Of a stretch of DNA of 5,039 nucleotides, positions 3,865 through 5,039 are shown piece by piece. Location: the NCBI GenBank assembly GCA_045540975.1, contig JAZQIE010000029.1, positions 1 through 5,039 of the forward strand, written 5' to 3'. Origin of the DNA: SIG510 sp045540975 (GTDB taxonomy: Bacteria; Bacillota; Clostridia; Oscillospirales; JAAYXM01). The number at the start of each line of letters is the position of its first letter. The first letter of the stretch is position 1. Both the position numbers and the translations under genes were made by a program. Below the pieces are notes generated by a model. It was not told the origin of the DNA. It saw only the letters and a program-made list of their open reading frames with translations, and made no database searches.

Positions 3865-5039
3865 CTGATTTTTTATAAAATTTTTGGGTAAAAATTTCTT
3901 TTTCTGTCACAGCGAATACTTCACCATCCGAGCACCAGTATCGCACCAATCCCGGCACTTCCATCACGAGATTTGTGCGGTCGTCAAACCCACCGCACGA
4001 GAGATAGATGCGTTCCCCGTCTTGTACCGTAAAGGTGTCGTACACTCCCGTGTACTTAATATACTCGTAATTCGGGATGTTGTCAACCGCTTTCAGCTCC
4101 AACTTCCGTGTACGCAAATCAAAGATGCCGAGTTTGGTAATGGGTCCACCCCAACAGTTCGGGACAACGGCGACATAATAGGAGTCCGCATCCTTTGCTC
4201 CCAAAAGCAGCATGCAGTCATCCCCCTGCGCCCCGTCAAGCACCTCGACCACGGCCAGCGTATCCGCATCAAAAAGCGCAAGTACCGCATGATCCTCGAT
4301 TTTGGGCGCACGGTCGCAATCTGCGTGCGAGTCGCTCGTGCCGACAAGGAGATGATGCTTCTGATTATAATATAAGCTCACAATCTGCTGATTCGGAATC
4401 GGGTCATCGTTGTACTTCGCCTCGCCCGTCACCGTGTTGTACGAGGTCAGTTCAAACCCGTGCTCCCCGTAGTGATGGGTCGCCGCGCAGTAAATCGTGG
4501 TTTCACTCTGCGCCGCACCCATGGGTCGCATGGAGTGAGCAGGCTCTGCCACAAGTCTCGGGTTTTCGGGGAATTTCCCGCCCTTCTTCGGGTCAAACTC
4601 GGTGATTTGCCCCTCGGTGTAGCTTGCCATGTAAACCTTGCCATGAAGGCGCCATGTCCGCATGACTTCGCCCACACCTGCAGTCGCACGGCCACAGTCC
4701 CGCCCGACTCCCGTGTCGGTATCGATCGTCCAAAAACATTGGGTGATAAACGGAGTGCCGAGAATGGTTTTTTCATCCGCACGCAACATACAGTCGCACA
4801 AGATGACCGAATCGGAATCCAGCATCACATTTACGGTCTTGTTTCCATCCGCATCAAAGCGGACGAAGTTTCCGTACACGCTGAGAGCCACTGCGCCGCC
4901 ATCCTCGGTGATCGCAATTTGGTATTTCGGAGTATCACGCAATGTTCCGAGGATATCCACCTTGCCGCTTGCAAGTTCCAGGCGGTAGATACGGCTTGTG
5001 TCGTCTCCGCTTGCAGGATCCCAGTCCGAACCGAGGAAG
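3851..5039 (-). CDS. Probable beta-propeller protein of unknown function, 5' end outside window
   Basis: The frame is open from the right edge to TGA at 3853-3851, giving at least 395 residues; the GTG at 4960 is an internal valine (residue 27), not the start. The 26 residues before it contain RIYRLELASGK, which continues the repeat pattern. Loosely repeated units of alternating hydrophobics followed by a D/N-x-x-T/S-G-like turn occur near residues 17-27, 57-67, 101-111, 134-153, 195-206, 251-262 and 302-314. They contain for example FVRFDADGN, FWTIDTDTG, ITEFDPKKG, SYNTVTGE, ALFDADTL and IFDLRTRK, which suggests a propeller of about seven blades. Ten cysteines and a THHYGEH cluster (187-193) are notable, but no catalytic motif is recognised. 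The C-terminus is lysine-rich. Signal peptide and location cannot be judged without the N-terminus. It is on the same strand as the S10 operon but separated from it by a terminator. Confidence 0.8.
   Translation of the reverse strand, partial: FLGSDWDPASGDDTSRIYRLELASGKVDILGTLRDTPKYQIAITEDGGAVALSVYGNFVRFDADGNKTVNVMLDSDSVILCDCMLRADEKTILGTPFITQCFWTIDTDTGVGRDCGRATAGVGEVMRTWRLHGKVYMASYTEGQITEFDPKKGGKFPENPRLVAEPAHSMRPMGAAQSETTIYCAATHHYGEHGFELTSYNTVTGEAKYNDDPIPNQQIVSLYYNQKHHLLVGTSDSHADCDRAPKIEDHAVLALFDADTLAVVEVLDGAQGDDCMLLLGAKDADSYYVAVVPNCWGGPITKLGIFDLRTRKLELKAVDNIPNYEYIKYTGVYDTFTVQDGERIYLSCGGFDDRTNLVMEVPGLVRYWCSDGEVFAVTEKEIFTQKFYKKSEKSP

Noticed and set aside
3851..4960. Propeller gene starting at GTG 4960
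   Set aside because: The frame stays open to the window edge with propeller-like sequence, and no Shine-Dalgarno precedes the GTG.
1..5039. tRNA, rRNA, CRISPR, insertion sequence or phage-like signals
   Set aside because: Nothing of this kind was seen: no spaced direct repeats, no terminal inverted repeats with a transposase, no cloverleaf candidate and no rRNA motif.

Overview
The window is the front part of a bacterial S10 ribosomal-protein operon, all on the minus strand, plus the 3' portion of an unrelated gene upstream of it. The gene order rpsJ-rplC-rplD-rplW-rplB-rpsS-rplV-rpsC, AGGAGG-type ribosome binding sites before every gene, intermediate GC content and the protein sequences (for example the L2 segment NPCDHPHGGGEG) point to a low-to-mid GC Gram-positive bacterium. 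It is most likely a member of Clostridia, perhaps Oscillospirales/Ruminococcaceae-like; the class is inferred from sequence character and was not tested by a search.

Layout, in transcription order (right to left). From 5039 to 3851 runs a probable beta-propeller protein of unknown function whose start lies beyond the right edge. Its TGA stop falls in the loop of an intrinsic terminator hairpin (3836-3864), and the same bases form the TTGACA -35 box of a good sigma-A promoter (TTGACA, 17 nt, TATTCT) that should start the S10 operon near 3819. From about 3820 to 3540 is an untranslated leader of roughly 280 nt, rich in potential hairpins. It includes a perfect 16-bp palindrome, a CCGG hairpin followed by a short U run, and a hairpin that stops just short of the rpsJ Shine-Dalgarno. 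Then follow rpsJ (3539-3231), a 112-nt gap with potential alternative RNA pairings, rplC, rplD, rplW, rplB, rpsS, rplV, and the first 20 bases of rpsC at the left edge.

From rplC onward the genes are packed with 10-33 nt spacers or a 1-nt overlap (rplD/rplW, TAATG), and several Shine-Dalgarno sequences overlap the previous stop codon, which suggests a single polycistronic, translationally coupled transcript. The products are components of the 30S (S10, S19, S3) and 50S (L3, L4, L23, L2, L22) subunits. L4, L22 and L23 line the exit tunnel or its mouth, and L2 and L3 reach toward the peptidyl-transferase centre.

The coding part of the operon is ordinary. The parts that deserve a second look are non-coding: the fused stop/terminator/promoter, the long leader, and the rpsJ-rplC gap. 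No RNA genes, mobile elements or CRISPR arrays were seen.
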